DNA of 64,000 bases from an archaeon (GCA_018697035.1 JABHSE010000002.1:91160-155159), one strand, 5' to 3'. Counted from the first letter of the stretch, positions 50,865 through 59,508 are shown. The notes: generated by a model not told the origin, from the sequence alone. Numbers and translations: made by a program.

Positions 50865-51095
50865 TCATGAGTACTTCTTGAACCCCAACTCAACCGCAAG
50901 CTCCCGAAAACAGTGCCTGCATAAATTTAGATTATAACTCGAAACCCTTCCACCATGACGACCACAAACTTCACACTTAAACGCAGCAACTCCCATAGTC
51001 CTAGCCTTAGGTTTATTATGCTTCAAAAATTTCTTAAGCACAGCTGGCTTAACTCTCAATTGCCTAGTTATCTTTCTCCAATCACTCGCTGTCAT
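50865..51095 (-). CDS. rps14: Ribosomal protein uS14, zinc type
   Basis: 76 residues, longer than the usual 50-55 because of a 30-residue basic N-terminal extension. The zinc site is [22 protein letters not shown] with [13 protein letters not shown] at the end. It overlaps rpl5 by 14 bases. Confidence 0.93.
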   Translation of the reverse strand: MTASDWRKITRQLRVKPAVLKKFLKHNKPKARTMGVAAFKCEVCGRHGGRVSSYNLNLCRHCFRELAVELGFKKYS

Positions 51096-51627
51096 TTTCG
51101 TCCTCCATAATCCTTTTCTTCTTCCTCAAAATCTCAGTCTTAAAATTACTCACCAAATAATTCTCAATCTCTTCCCGACTAACAACCAACCTACGCGATT
51201 TTCCCCTTTTAACCTTTTTCTTTTCAACAGCCTTACCAGCCCGACTAAAAACAACAGTCACCTCGAAGCCCATAATACCAACTTCTCGAATATACTCAAC
51301 ACCCGGAATCTCAATATACTCATGAATCCCAAAACTAAAACAATTGTTCTGAATCTGCTTTTCTTTCAAGGTGTTATCAATCGCAGGCAACAGCTTCTTA
51401 ACCATTTTCAAAGCATCCTCTCCTCGAAGCGTAACCTTAACACCAACTTCCAAACCAGGCCTAACATTCCAAGTTGGAATTCTCTTCACAGCTTTAACTT
51501 TAATCGGCTTCTTACCAGAAATTTCCTTCAACAAAATTTCACCCTTATCTAACTTTTCAGCAACACCACCAATATTCAAAACAACCTTCTCCAACTTAAT
51601 CTCCCTCATTAAATTCTCTTTATTCAT
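51082..51627 (-). CDS. rpl5: Ribosomal protein uL5
   Basis: 181 residues from the ATG at 51627, which overlaps the stop of the orphan at 51624 (ATGA). [20 protein letters not shown], the [20 protein letters not shown] block and [13 protein letters not shown] are typical of archaeal uL5, which binds 5S rRNA. Basic C-terminal tail. Confidence 0.96.
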   Translation of the reverse strand: MNKENLMREIKLEKVVLNIGGVAEKLDKGEILLKEISGKKPIKVKAVKRIPTWNVRPGLEVGVKVTLRGEDALKMVKKLLPAIDNTLKEKQIQNNCFSFGIHEYIEIPGVEYIREVGIMGFEVTVVFSRAGKAVEKKKVKRGKSRRLVVSREEIENYLVSNFKTEILRKKKRIMEDENDSE

Positions 51628-51860
51628 ACTAAACAAACCCCCATTTCAGAAATGTATTCGTTAAATCGTTTCTCATGAAGTACACTATTAATATTAAGTT
51701 TTTTGGCATCATCAAGAACTTGAATATAGGAAGAAGCATCAACTACAAACTTCTTAAAGTTTGAATTTTCAATATCATTATTCATATCTGCAAGTCCAGC
51801 AGCTAATTTAAACCTAGTAAGTTCACTATCTCTCATATCCCTTCCACCATATTTATCCAT
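51624..51860 (-). CDS. Unknown protein embedded between rps4e and rpl5
   Basis: 78 residues. MDKYGGRDMRDSELTRFKLA, then an all-helical stretch with AAGLADMNNDIENSNFKKF and KKLNINSVLHEKRFNEYIS. No family recognised. TAATG joins it to rps4e and ATGA joins it to rpl5. The AT-rich codons differ from the flanking ribosomal genes. Confidence 0.6.
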   Translation of the reverse strand: MDKYGGRDMRDSELTRFKLAAGLADMNNDIENSNFKKFVVDASSYIQVLDDAKKLNINSVLHEKRFNEYISEMGVCLV

Positions 51861-52525
51861 TATCCAACAACCAAAATAGTCTTGTAAGGCAAACTCACAA
51901 TCTTATCTTCCAATTTAATTTGATAATTCCGACCTCGAACCAAATCCTCAAATCCAACCAACTCGCCTTTCTCACCGGCATGCTTCCCACCGATAACCTC
52001 AACCTTCGCACCCTTCTTCAAACTCAAAACCTTTGAAACAACATCTTTCTTAGTGTCCAAAACAACCGAATCCCCAACACTAAACTTAGTCGCATTCAAA
52101 AAATTCTGACCATCCCTTAAATTCATCTGAACCTTACCACCACTCAATATCTTCTTCCCAACAATCTTAACAATCTTAGAATCAGCCTCCTTAGCATCAA
52201 TCATAACCAAACTAAACTTCTTGTTCACAATCTCCAAACGATAAAACCTATTCTCCTTATCAACACTCAAATTCAAAACATCCAAAACATTAACCGGAAA
52301 ATTCTCGTCATGCCGAATCTTATTATTAATCTTAACCATACCATTAAGCGTCATATGCCTAACCTCCTTCCGGGTCTGAGCAATTCCCAAAACATCTCTA
52401 ATTAAAAACAACAAACTAATCCCCTTACTCGTCCCATGACTAGGCACAGCCACAAATCTCTTCCTCTTACCTTTACGCGGAACCGGCCAACTTTTAGGCA
52501 TTACGGTTTTCTTAATATGAGCCAT
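51860..52525 (-). CDS. rps4e: Ribosomal protein eS4
   Basis: 221 residues. KKTVMPKSWPVPRKGKRKRF at the start, the S4-like domain TRKEVRHMTLNGMVKINNKI and the C-terminal KOW motif KVEVIGGKHAGEKGELVGFE are diagnostic. It follows rpl24 as in other archaea. Confidence 0.97.
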   Translation of the reverse strand: MAHIKKTVMPKSWPVPRKGKRKRFVAVPSHGTSKGISLLFLIRDVLGIAQTRKEVRHMTLNGMVKINNKIRHDENFPVNVLDVLNLSVDKENRFYRLEIVNKKFSLVMIDAKEADSKIVKIVGKKILSGGKVQMNLRDGQNFLNATKFSVGDSVVLDTKKDVVSKVLSLKKGAKVEVIGGKHAGEKGELVGFEDLVRGRNYQIKLEDKIVSLPYKTILVVG

Positions 52526-52526
52526 T

Positions 52527-53024
52527 TTACTTTTTATCCTCCTTAATAGTTTTCTTAAATTTTTCTACCTTTTCCTTACTGACTCTTTTAACTCTCCGCT
52601 TCTCTATATTTTTCTTCTCTATATTTTTAGTTTCCTTAATCTCAACCATTCCAGAAGTCTTAAGTCTCCGGTTATCATCCATATTCAAAATAATAATCTT
52701 AACCTTACTCGGATGAAACCACGTAATCATCTTCTCTCCACCCATCTTCTTAACTCTCTGAATACCATCAATCTGCAACCGAGTATTCTTAACATCAACA
52801 TCTCCAACCTTCCCCTGCTTCCCTTTAAACTTGCCCCTCATAACCTTAACTTCATCTCCCTTCCGAACCTCAATATTCCTCCGACCATACTTAGTCTTAA
52901 GCTCCTTATCCAACGGGCATCCCATAAATTTCCGCTTAATATGATTAGGCGCGTTAGCCCTAAACTTAACCTGCTTCCGTGGCTGAACACTTGAATTCCA
53001 AGACTTGTTAAATTCTGATTTCAT
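52527..53024 (-). CDS. rpl24: Ribosomal protein uL24
   Basis: 165 residues. The N-terminal half is APNHIKRKFMGCPLDKELKTKY followed by the KOW motif KGDEVKVMRGKFKGKQGKVG. A C-terminal tail of about 50 residues, mostly Lys/Glu/Arg and with a duplicated NIEKKNIEKRR, is longer than usual and probably helical or disordered. Confidence 0.95.
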   Translation of the reverse strand: MKSEFNKSWNSSVQPRKQVKFRANAPNHIKRKFMGCPLDKELKTKYGRRNIEVRKGDEVKVMRGKFKGKQGKVGDVDVKNTRLQIDGIQRVKKMGGEKMITWFHPSKVKIIILNMDDNRRLKTSGMVEIKETKNIEKKNIEKRRVKRVSKEKVEKFKKTIKEDKK

Positions 53025-53425
53025 TAATAAACTCCCCCCGCAATCTTAGCAATCTCTTTCCACCGCTCCTGAACTTCACGAGCAACCATTCCCTTAACCT
53101 GCGTTCCCTTAGGATTCCCCTTCTCATCTTTAAGTAGAACAACAGCATTATCCGCAAAACAAACTCTCTCCCCAGTATTCCTCAGCCAAGGCTTCCTTTG
53201 CCTCACAAGAACCGCATCAAAAATCTCACCCTTCATCTTTGGATCCCCCTTCCGAACCGAAACCTTAACCTGGTCCGCAATCTTAGCATAAGTCATTCGA
53301 CCCTTACTGGTCTTACTCCCCTTAACTCCAACAATCCTACAAATCCGAGCACCCGAATTATCACAAGCCTCAAGCAAACTCCCAATATTCAAACTCTTAG
53401 TCGCCCTAGCACTCACAGCTTTCAT
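53024..53425 (-). CDS. rpl14: Ribosomal protein uL14
   Basis: 133 residues. LLEACDNSGARICRIVGVKG, ADQVKVSVRKGDPKMKG and VLLKDEKGNPKGTQVKGMVA are unmistakable uL14. The ATG and the rps17 stop overlap by 4 bases. Confidence 0.97.
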   Translation of the reverse strand: MKAVSARATKSLNIGSLLEACDNSGARICRIVGVKGSKTSKGRMTYAKIADQVKVSVRKGDPKMKGEIFDAVLVRQRKPWLRNTGERVCFADNAVVLLKDEKGNPKGTQVKGMVAREVQERWKEIAKIAGGVY

Positions 53426-53817
53426 TCTTTCTTCTCCTTAACTTTAATTACTTTAGCAACAACAAAATGAATCATCTTAGAAATCGGCCTAGTCTCAGCA
53501 ATCTCAATCAAATCCCCAACCACAACATCCCCACTCATACAATCCGGCAACCTAGCATGAACCTTAGTCTTCCTCTTCTCATATCTTTCATACTTAGGCA
53601 ACTTAATCATACGCTCAAACTGAATAGTAACTCGTCCAGGCAAAACCCTAATAACCTCACCCTGAAAAACACGACCCCTCATCTTCAACTTCCGGTCACC
53701 ATGTTTAGGACAAAGTCTATCCTTACAAGCAATCGCTGTCTCAACTACCTTCTTTACTTTTCCTGTCCCTTGTGTTTTTTCTTTTGCCATTATTTTCTTT
53801 TCTGTTTTTTTTACCAT
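53422..53817 (-). CDS. rps17: Ribosomal protein uS17
   Basis: 131 residues with a Lys-rich N-terminal extension. CKDRLCPKHGDRKLKMRGRVFQG, ERYEKRKTKVHARLPDC and AETRPISKMIHFVV match archaeal uS17. Starts 1 base after the aIF1 stop. Confidence 0.95.
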   Translation of the reverse strand: MVKKTEKKIMAKEKTQGTGKVKKVVETAIACKDRLCPKHGDRKLKMRGRVFQGEVIRVLPGRVTIQFERMIKLPKYERYEKRKTKVHARLPDCMSGDVVVGDLIEIAETRPISKMIHFVVAKVIKVKEKKE

Positions 53818-53818
53818 T

Positions 53819-54118
53819 TTAATCTTTAATCATCTCCTCATTAAATCCTTCCGCAACCAAAATTGGTTTTATGAAGCCTTTATGATTTCCTTGTAATTCG
53901 ACTTGTTTGTTTTTCATTGTTCCCCCACATGCTCGCTTTGCCTTGAGCTTTTTTGCGATGGCCTTAATGTCAACTCCGTCGTCGAATCCTGAAATTATTG
54001 TGTTAACTTTTCCAAAGCGTCTCTTCTCAGTTCGCACCTCGATATTCTGCTGCGTCTTGGCAATCTCACCACAAACACAGGCAGCCTCGGGCAAACCACA
54101 CTTAGGACAAATTTCCAC
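53819..54118 (-). CDS. sui1: Translation initiation factor aIF1 (SUI1)
   Basis: 99 residues. A short zinc ribbon CPKCGLPEAACVC precedes the SUI1 domain: KVNTIISGFDDGVDIKAIAK, AKRACGGTMKNKQVELQGNH and the end GFIKPILVAEGF. aIF1 polices start-codon choice. In many archaea the order is rpl29-sui1-rnp1-rps17; the RNase P p29 gene rnp1 is missing here. Confidence 0.95.
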   Translation of the reverse strand: MEICPKCGLPEAACVCGEIAKTQQNIEVRTEKRRFGKVNTIISGFDDGVDIKAIAKKLKAKRACGGTMKNKQVELQGNHKGFIKPILVAEGFNEEMIKD

Positions 54119-54301
54119 TTACTTCTTGTTACCCTCCGATTTAGCTTCACTATTCAAATTAGCCATAGTTAAAAGTCGAGCAATTTCCTTTTTAACCCTT
54201 CCCCTCTTCGTCGGACTCTTCAATAACTCAATCTTCAAATCCTTAATCTTCTTCGCAATATCCTTCTCACTTAACATTTTTTTATCATTACTCATTTTCA
54301 A
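54119..54301 (-). CDS. rpl29: Ribosomal protein uL29
   Basis: 60 residues, two-helix protein. EKDIAKKIKDLKIELLKSPTKRGRVKKEIARLLTMAN in outline is the uL29 pattern. An internal ATG two codons in is an alternative start. It overlaps the orphan at 54288 by 14 bases and abuts aIF1. Confidence 0.9.
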   Translation of the reverse strand: MKMSNDKKMLSEKDIAKKIKDLKIELLKSPTKRGRVKKEIARLLTMANLNSEAKSEGNKK

Positions 54302-54617
54302 TCATCTCCCTAAATTTCTCATATAAATTTACCTTAGCCTTAGCATTAAAACCACTATCACGAGCCTCAACATATACAGTATTTAACTTAGTCACAGCAT
54401 TAGCAAAATAAGGAACCCTAGCTAATTTTATCAATCCCCTTTCTGCATCCTCTTGACAGGTTTCAGAAATACTACTTTTATTAAAAAAACCAAGCCAAAT
54501 AATATTATCAATTACACTTTCAAAAGTATCTTCAAATTTCCCAACAATACTAGTATCAAAACCATCACATCCAATACTCTTAGCTCCATTCGAACAGATA
54601 TCATAAAGTTTTTCCAT
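54288..54617 (-). CDS. Unknown protein embedded between rps3 and rpl29 (second of two)
   Basis: 109 residues, helical, with cysteines at the start (YDICSNGAKSIGCDGFDTS). A central SVIDNIIWLGFFNKSS stretch and the end NLYEKFREMIENE. No family recognised. TAATG overlap with the other embedded gene at 54617. The pair fills a place where archaea normally have rps3 directly next to rpl29. Confidence 0.6.
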   Translation of the reverse strand: MEKLYDICSNGAKSIGCDGFDTSIVGKFEDTFESVIDNIIWLGFFNKSSISETCQEDAERGLIKLARVPYFANAVTKLNTVYVEARDSGFNAKAKVNLYEKFREMIENE

Positions 54618-54955
54618 TATCTATTTCCTCCTTCAACTATCCTACCCAAAAAGTTTTTCCCACCTTCTGATAACCTAAATCCAAATGCCTCAGAATAATA
54701 AGTATGTAATGCTTCAACAGTAGGATGAGTTTGTCCCAAATCCTCACCTAAAGCAACAAGGTTATTCTTTGTTTTTGAAATCACAATTCCTCTTCCACCT
54801 TCTGAAACAAAATCAGCGGAACCAGATCCAATTCTCTTGATGTTCGAAGCGACATTAGTAATTCTCTGACTTAGATCCTTAGCAATATAATTACTCCTAG
54901 CTTCCCCACTCATTGCATTAGCATCTATCAGCATTGCATCATAAACATCATTCAT
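54617..54955 (-). CDS. Unknown protein embedded between rps3 and rpl29 (first of two)
   Basis: 112 residues. MNDVYDAMLIDANAMSGEAR, then a Gly/Ser-rich stretch RIGSGSADFVSEGGRGIVIS and the end FRLSEGGKNFLGRIVEGGNR. No family recognised. Its ATG overlaps the rps3 stop (ATGA). Confidence 0.6.
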   Translation of the reverse strand: MNDVYDAMLIDANAMSGEARSNYIAKDLSQRITNVASNIKRIGSGSADFVSEGGRGIVISKTKNNLVALGEDLGQTHPTVEALHTYYSEAFGFRLSEGGKNFLGRIVEGGNR

Positions 54956-55632
54956 TTTTTCTTCCTCCGTTTAGCCTTCTTCTTAACTGTCTCCTCAACT
55001 TCCTCAAACGTAGCATTCTTCCGAACAGCCTCAAGTAGTTCCTCATCAACAACAATCTGATCAGGCATCTTAACACCAGGAGACAAAATCGCAACCTTAA
55101 TCCCAACAACACCTTGTTTAGTGTTTGCAATCGCCTCAGCCCTATCAACCAACTTAGCAGCATCCCCAGTCTTCTTCAAATAACCAAACGCAAACCTCCA
55201 AACTCGAGCTCTATCACTAGGCAACTTCCCTGAAACAACCAATTCAGCACCAAGAGCTCCACCATTCTTAATCCTACCAAGAGCACGATAACTAGAAGCC
55301 TTATACTTCTGAGCACCAAATCTCTCAAGCGTCAAAGCAATATCATCAGCAACCAACTGCGCATCAAATTCAGGTTTCATAATTTCCTCGATATCAACAT
55401 GCGGGTTCTCCATCTTAAATCGCCTCTTCAAAACCTCAGTCAACTCGTTAATCTTCTCACCCTTCCTACCAATAATCCAACCAGGCTTATGCGTAGCAAC
55501 AATAATCCTTTCTCCAACAGGTGTATACTCAATCGTCACCCTCGAAACCTTTCCCTTTCCAAACATCCGCTTCACAAACTGCTTAACATTATACTCATCT
55601 TTCCTAACACCAACAAACTCTTTCTCTTCCAT
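54952..55632 (-). CDS. rps3: Ribosomal protein uS3
   Basis: 226 residues. N-terminal KH domain with ERIIVATHKPGWIIGRKGEKI, then the C-terminal block RIKNGGALGAELVVSGKLPSDRARVWRFAFGYLKKTGD in outline. Lys/Arg-rich tail. Helps unwind mRNA at the entry tunnel. Confidence 0.97.
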   Translation of the reverse strand: MEEKEFVGVRKDEYNVKQFVKRMFGKGKVSRVTIEYTPVGERIIVATHKPGWIIGRKGEKINELTEVLKRRFKMENPHVDIEEIMKPEFDAQLVADDIALTLERFGAQKYKASSYRALGRIKNGGALGAELVVSGKLPSDRARVWRFAFGYLKKTGDAAKLVDRAEAIANTKQGVVGIKVAILSPGVKMPDQIVVDEELLEAVRKNATFEEVEETVKKKAKRRKKK

Positions 55633-55633
55633 A

Positions 55634-56212
55634 TTATTTCTTCTTCCTCATCATTTTAGTTTTATCCCGAATCTCAATATAAAGATTAGTCCTCTTAGCC
55701 TTCCGTCCAGCCTTCCTATATGGAGCAGACGCTCTATCACTTCGAGCAATAGCAACACAAGGATTCTCAATTCCCAAAACAACAGCATTAGCACCAGCCT
55801 GCTTAACTATTTCCATAATTCCTCTACATGCATTCTTAGGCCACTTACCACCAGCCAACCCCTTCCCTTTCTTGTGCCCAACTTCCAAACCAGCCATAGG
55901 AACAGGCCTCTTCTCATCGATAACAGCCTGCAAACGAGCAACCGCAGCCTCAGGAGACTTCCCCCGAATAACACGACAAGTATATTTACACTGCTTAGGC
56001 GAAATCTTCAAACCAAACCCATTAGCCACAGCCTTATCATAAATCTTAACCTCAACCTTTTTCTTCGGCTTAGTTTCAACCTTCTTAGTCTCAACTTTCT
56101 CTGTGTCGACCTTGTCCGCATCAGCGGATGCCACCTTAACATCCTCAACCTTAGTCTCAATTATCTCTTCCTTGATTTCTTTTTCAACTTTACTTTTCTT
56201 CTCGTCTACCAT
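55634..56212 (-). CDS. rpl22: Ribosomal protein uL22
   Basis: 192 residues because of an N-terminal extension of about 55 residues made of Lys, Glu, Val and Asp with KVETKKVETKPKKKVEVK repeats. The core has PKQCKYTCRVIRGKSPEAAVA, HKKGKGLAGGKWPKNACR and the tunnel-lining loop ASAPYRKAGRKAKRTNLYIE. Confidence 0.95.
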   Translation of the reverse strand: MVDEKKSKVEKEIKEEIIETKVEDVKVASADADKVDTEKVETKKVETKPKKKVEVKIYDKAVANGFGLKISPKQCKYTCRVIRGKSPEAAVARLQAVIDEKRPVPMAGLEVGHKKGKGLAGGKWPKNACRGIMEIVKQAGANAVVLGIENPCVAIARSDRASAPYRKAGRKAKRTNLYIEIRDKTKMMRKKK

Positions 56213-56589
56213 TATTTCTTCTTTCCAAGCGATGTATGTTTAGCTATCTTTCTAGTCATAGAAAATTCACCCAACCGATGCCCAAGCATTTCATGAGTAA
56301 TATCAACTTTCAAAAATTCCTTCCCGTTATAAACTCCAATCCTCTTACCAACCATTCTCGGCACAATAACAATCGTCCTATTATGCGTCTTCATCATCTT
56401 CCCATTAGCAATCTTATCATCCATCCTCTTAACAAAAGCCTCAATAACATCATAATTTCTCATAATCGTCCGCCTCTCTCGAGACCTAACCAACTTCGCA
56501 AACTCCCTAGTAGGAAACGCTTTCAACTCCTCAACATTCTTCCCTCGGAAAAACTTATCCTTACTTTTCTTTGCTAATATTTCTGCCAT
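56212..56589 (-). CDS. rps19: Ribosomal protein uS19
   Basis: 125 residues. AFPTREFAKLVRSRERRTIM, MKTHNRTIVIVPRMVGKRIG and EMLGHRLGEFSMTRKIAKH are the family blocks. It contacts uS13 at the head of the small subunit. One-base overlaps on both sides. Confidence 0.97.
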   Translation of the reverse strand: MAEILAKKSKDKFFRGKNVEELKAFPTREFAKLVRSRERRTIMRNYDVIEAFVKRMDDKIANGKMMKTHNRTIVIVPRMVGKRIGVYNGKEFLKVDITHEMLGHRLGEFSMTRKIAKHTSLGKKK

Positions 56590-57287
56590 TATCTTTTCTT
56601 CCTCCCTGTCCTAGCCGGCCTAATGTGTCCAACCTTCTTACCCGGCGACGCATTTCTCTTCGCAATCTTACTCTTAATTCGCTTACCTCGACCACTACCA
56701 AACGGATGGTCAATCGCATTCATCTTAACCGGAGAAACCCTAGGCCACAACTTAGACTTCTTCTTCATTATAAAAAACTTCTTACCAGCTTTTAAAATCG
56801 GCTTACTAACTCGCCCATCTCCAGCAGCCCGACCAACAGTAACTCGTGCATTAACTTTAAACTTCTTAATCCTCTTCGACGGCATCATAACTTTCACAAC
56901 ATCTCCTTCCTTTGCCATAACAACCCCAGCATTCCCACCACTCCGAACAAATTTCCCACCGTCTCCAGGATTATGCTCAATATTAAAAATCTCACTACCA
57001 TTCTTCAAATCCCCAATCTTAGCAATATCCCCAAAATTATTTCCGCCAATCTTAATAGTCTGTCCAACATAAAGCAAATCAACAGCAAAATTAGAAAACG
57101 AGATTCCTTCTTTATTCATAAACTTAGCAATAGGAACCGAATGCCCAACACTCGAAGTCAAACTCACGCACTTAAATTCACCAGCCAAATCAAACAAATA
57201 ACCAACCCTAATCTTTCCAGCTTTCTCCCGAGTCTTATAAGTATGCCCACCACGTCCTCGTCTCTGCTGTATAATTCTCTTACCCAT
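56589..57287 (-). CDS. rpl2: Ribosomal protein uL2
   Basis: 232 residues. GKRIIQQRRGRGGHTYKTRE at the start, NIEHNPGDGGKFVRSGGNAG and the catalytic-centre block WPRVSPVKMNAIDHPFGSGR are unmistakable uL2, the most conserved large-subunit protein. Confidence 0.98.
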   Translation of the reverse strand: MGKRIIQQRRGRGGHTYKTREKAGKIRVGYLFDLAGEFKCVSLTSSVGHSVPIAKFMNKEGISFSNFAVDLLYVGQTIKIGGNNFGDIAKIGDLKNGSEIFNIEHNPGDGGKFVRSGGNAGVVMAKEGDVVKVMMPSKRIKKFKVNARVTVGRAAGDGRVSKPILKAGKKFFIMKKKSKLWPRVSPVKMNAIDHPFGSGRGKRIKSKIAKRNASPGKKVGHIRPARTGRKKR

Positions 57288-57544
57288 TACATCATCCCAA
57301 GCTTAGTCGCAACGTCAACAGCCGGGTAATCCTCCTTTAATTTAACATAAGCTAATTTCTTATTCTTCATAGTATGTGTCCGAACTTTAGCAACCTTAAC
57401 ATCAAACAATTCCTCAACTTCCGCCTTTATAGAAGGCTTATCAATAGCTCTGTCAACAACAAAAACCAAAACATTGTCAACTTCAATTTGTCTAACAATC
57501 TTTTCAGTAGATTTTATTTTTTCCAAAATTATCGTCTTACTCAT
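57287..57544 (-). CDS. rpl23: Ribosomal protein uL23
   Basis: 85 residues. STEKIVRQIEVDNVLVFVVD, IKAEVEELFDVKVAKVRTHT and KNKKLAYVKLKEDYPAVDVA match archaeal uL23, the tunnel-exit docking site of SRP. It begins inside the end of the embedded orphan at 57537, an 8-base overlap. Confidence 0.96.
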   Translation of the reverse strand: MSKTIILEKIKSTEKIVRQIEVDNVLVFVVDRAIDKPSIKAEVEELFDVKVAKVRTHTMKNKKLAYVKLKEDYPAVDVATKLGMM

Positions 57545-57776
57545 CTTTACCCTCCAAGAAACAATTCAAATCCTTTCTATTAATAATATTATTATAAGCA
57601 GTAGATAAAACACATTCCTTGTAATCAGCACTATTAGATTCCATTTTAGCAACATATTTACCCAAATGACGAATATGGAAAATTTTACCAGAACACATAT
57701 CATCTTTATTGAAACATGGTTCTAAAGCTTGAGGACAAGGGATGTCAGGAAAATTAGAATTTCGAAAATTTGCCAT
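57537..57776 (-). CDS. Unknown cysteine-rich protein embedded between rpl4 and rpl23
   Basis: 79 residues with six cysteines: NFPDIPCPQALEPCFNKDDMC, then ADYKECVLSTAYNN and DLNCFLEGKDE. The spacing could bind a metal or form disulfides. No family recognised. TAATG joins it to rpl4, and the GGAGG in its last codons primes rpl23. Confidence 0.6.
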   Translation of the reverse strand: MANFRNSNFPDIPCPQALEPCFNKDDMCSGKIFHIRHLGKYVAKMESNSADYKECVLSTAYNNIINRKDLNCFLEGKDE

Positions 57777-58561
57777 TATCCAAACCGTCCTCCAATTTCT
57801 TCAATAGCCTTTTCCGTATAACAAACCAATCGACCAGCAACACCATTAGGTGCTAAATCCTTAACACACAATTCTCCAACATGAACAACCTCAATCCCCT
57901 TCCGCTTCATCGATTCCTCATCCCCAACAACAAACATCATCCCAGCATTAGACTTATACTTCCGACCTCTCATCTTCCCAATCCCAGCTCGAATACTTTT
58001 CTTCTTAATAACCGAACCAAACGAATCACCAAATACAGCCTCCATAGCTTTCAGAAAATCCTTAGTCTTAATATCCAAAATTTCCCTAGTAAAAACACCA
58101 CCAACATTCATATCCCGACCAAACTTATTCTTCAAAGACAAAGCGTCAAAAGTTCCAACCAAAGCCGACCTGAAAGCAAGAAGTAACTCCTTCTTATTAA
58201 TTTTCTTGAATAAATTCTTCCCCGCCCTCGGAGCATGCGGCCTTCGTCCACCACGAGTCGACGCAATAGTCGCACCAATCCAATTAAAACTAGAACCATG
58301 CCGTGACATAATCTTCCTCGGAACTCTAGAAATCCCCTTACCATAAGTTGCCTTCCAATCATGCCTCTTCTTCTTCGAAATCCCCGAAGCCGAATACTGA
58401 GCACCAGCCCCTTCCTTCGCACCATAAGCCTGAGCAAAACTCCCCTTCTGTGTCTCAAAAACCTTCAGCAAAATATCCGCCCGAATCCTAGAACTAAAAC
58501 ACTTAGGCAAAACAATATCCCCCTTAACCTTCCCGCTCTTATCATAAAGTTTAGCTTTCAT
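57776..58561 (-). CDS. rpl4: Ribosomal protein uL4
   Basis: 261 residues. The internal extension YGKGISRVPRKIMSRHGSSF with GATIASTRGGRRPHAP lines the exit tunnel; KGIEVVHVGELCVKDLAPNG is in the C-terminal half. The ATG overlaps the rpl3 stop (ATGA). Confidence 0.97.
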   Translation of the reverse strand: MKAKLYDKSGKVKGDIVLPKCFSSRIRADILLKVFETQKGSFAQAYGAKEGAGAQYSASGISKKKRHDWKATYGKGISRVPRKIMSRHGSSFNWIGATIASTRGGRRPHAPRAGKNLFKKINKKELLLAFRSALVGTFDALSLKNKFGRDMNVGGVFTREILDIKTKDFLKAMEAVFGDSFGSVIKKKSIRAGIGKMRGRKYKSNAGMMFVVGDEESMKRKGIEVVHVGELCVKDLAPNGVAGRLVCYTEKAIEEIGGRFG

Positions 58562-59508
58562 CGCAACTCCAGCACCTCAAACTTCTGCTTAGCAGTATAT
58601 TTAGTAGGCCGCAAAGCCGTAGTAACAAAAATTCCTCTCTTCGCAGGCCCATGAACAGAGCCCTTCAAAATCAAATAATCATTCTTCACCTTCCCATAAT
58701 TCTTAAACCCACCCTTCCGATTAATACCATCTTCCCCACTCCCAACTGATCCTATTTTCAGTATCATACTATTATAAGAAACCCTACTAAAATAACCATG
58801 TTGTCCAGCCTGAGGTGCTCTAAATGTAACCCTAGCAGGATGCCAAGGAGCCAAAGATCCAGGTCTACGTTGACCCTTCTCGCTCTTATGATCCTTCAAT
58901 GCAATACCAAATCTCTTAACCGGACCACTGGTCCCATACCCCTTAGTAACTCCTCTCACATCAACCAACCCATCCGAAAAAACATCGCCAACCGAAATAT
59001 CCTTCCCAACATTCTCCTTAATGAAAGCCAACTTCGCATCCTTATCCCCAGAAACACCAACCTCAATCAAATCCAACTTCTTCTTCCCAATCCCAGTCTT
59101 ATCAACACCACTAGACATCACAACCCTCACATCATCAAACTCCTGAGCATCATCTATCTTTCCAACAGACTTACCAACCTTAACTGATCTTTTCAAACTC
59201 TTATCGTTAGAAACAACAACATCCTTAGCCACCTTCCCATCTTTATAGAACCGAACAGAATAAATCCTCATAGCAGGACACTCCAAAACAGTAGCCGGAA
59301 CAACAACCTTCTTTCCTTTAGTCATCGAATCCGCACCATTATCCTTTGCCCAAACAGAAATCATCCCAACCTTATATCCAACAAAGCCCATAAATCCAAC
59401 ACCTTCCTTATCGAGTGGCCTCCAATTCACACTAGGTATAATCTTCTTCGCACGAACCCGCGGGTAAAATTGCAAGCTTCCACTATGTATTCCGTTATTA
59501 TCTGTCAT
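58558..59508 (-). CDS. rpl3: Ribosomal protein uL3
   Basis: 316 residues, typical archaeal length. GSLQFYPRVRAKKIIPSVNW, GFVGYKVGMISVWAKDNGAD, VDVRGVTKGYGTSGPVKRFG and the W-finger region QRRPGSLAPWHPARVTFRAPQ are present. First gene of the superoperon. Confidence 0.98.
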   Translation of the reverse strand: MTDNNGIHSGSLQFYPRVRAKKIIPSVNWRPLDKEGVGFMGFVGYKVGMISVWAKDNGADSMTKGKKVVVPATVLECPAMRIYSVRFYKDGKVAKDVVVSNDKSLKRSVKVGKSVGKIDDAQEFDDVRVVMSSGVDKTGIGKKKLDLIEVGVSGDKDAKLAFIKENVGKDISVGDVFSDGLVDVRGVTKGYGTSGPVKRFGIALKDHKSEKGQRRPGSLAPWHPARVTFRAPQAGQHGYFSRVSYNSMILKIGSVGSGEDGINRKGGFKNYGKVKNDYLILKGSVHGPAKRGIFVTTALRPTKYTAKQKFEVLELR

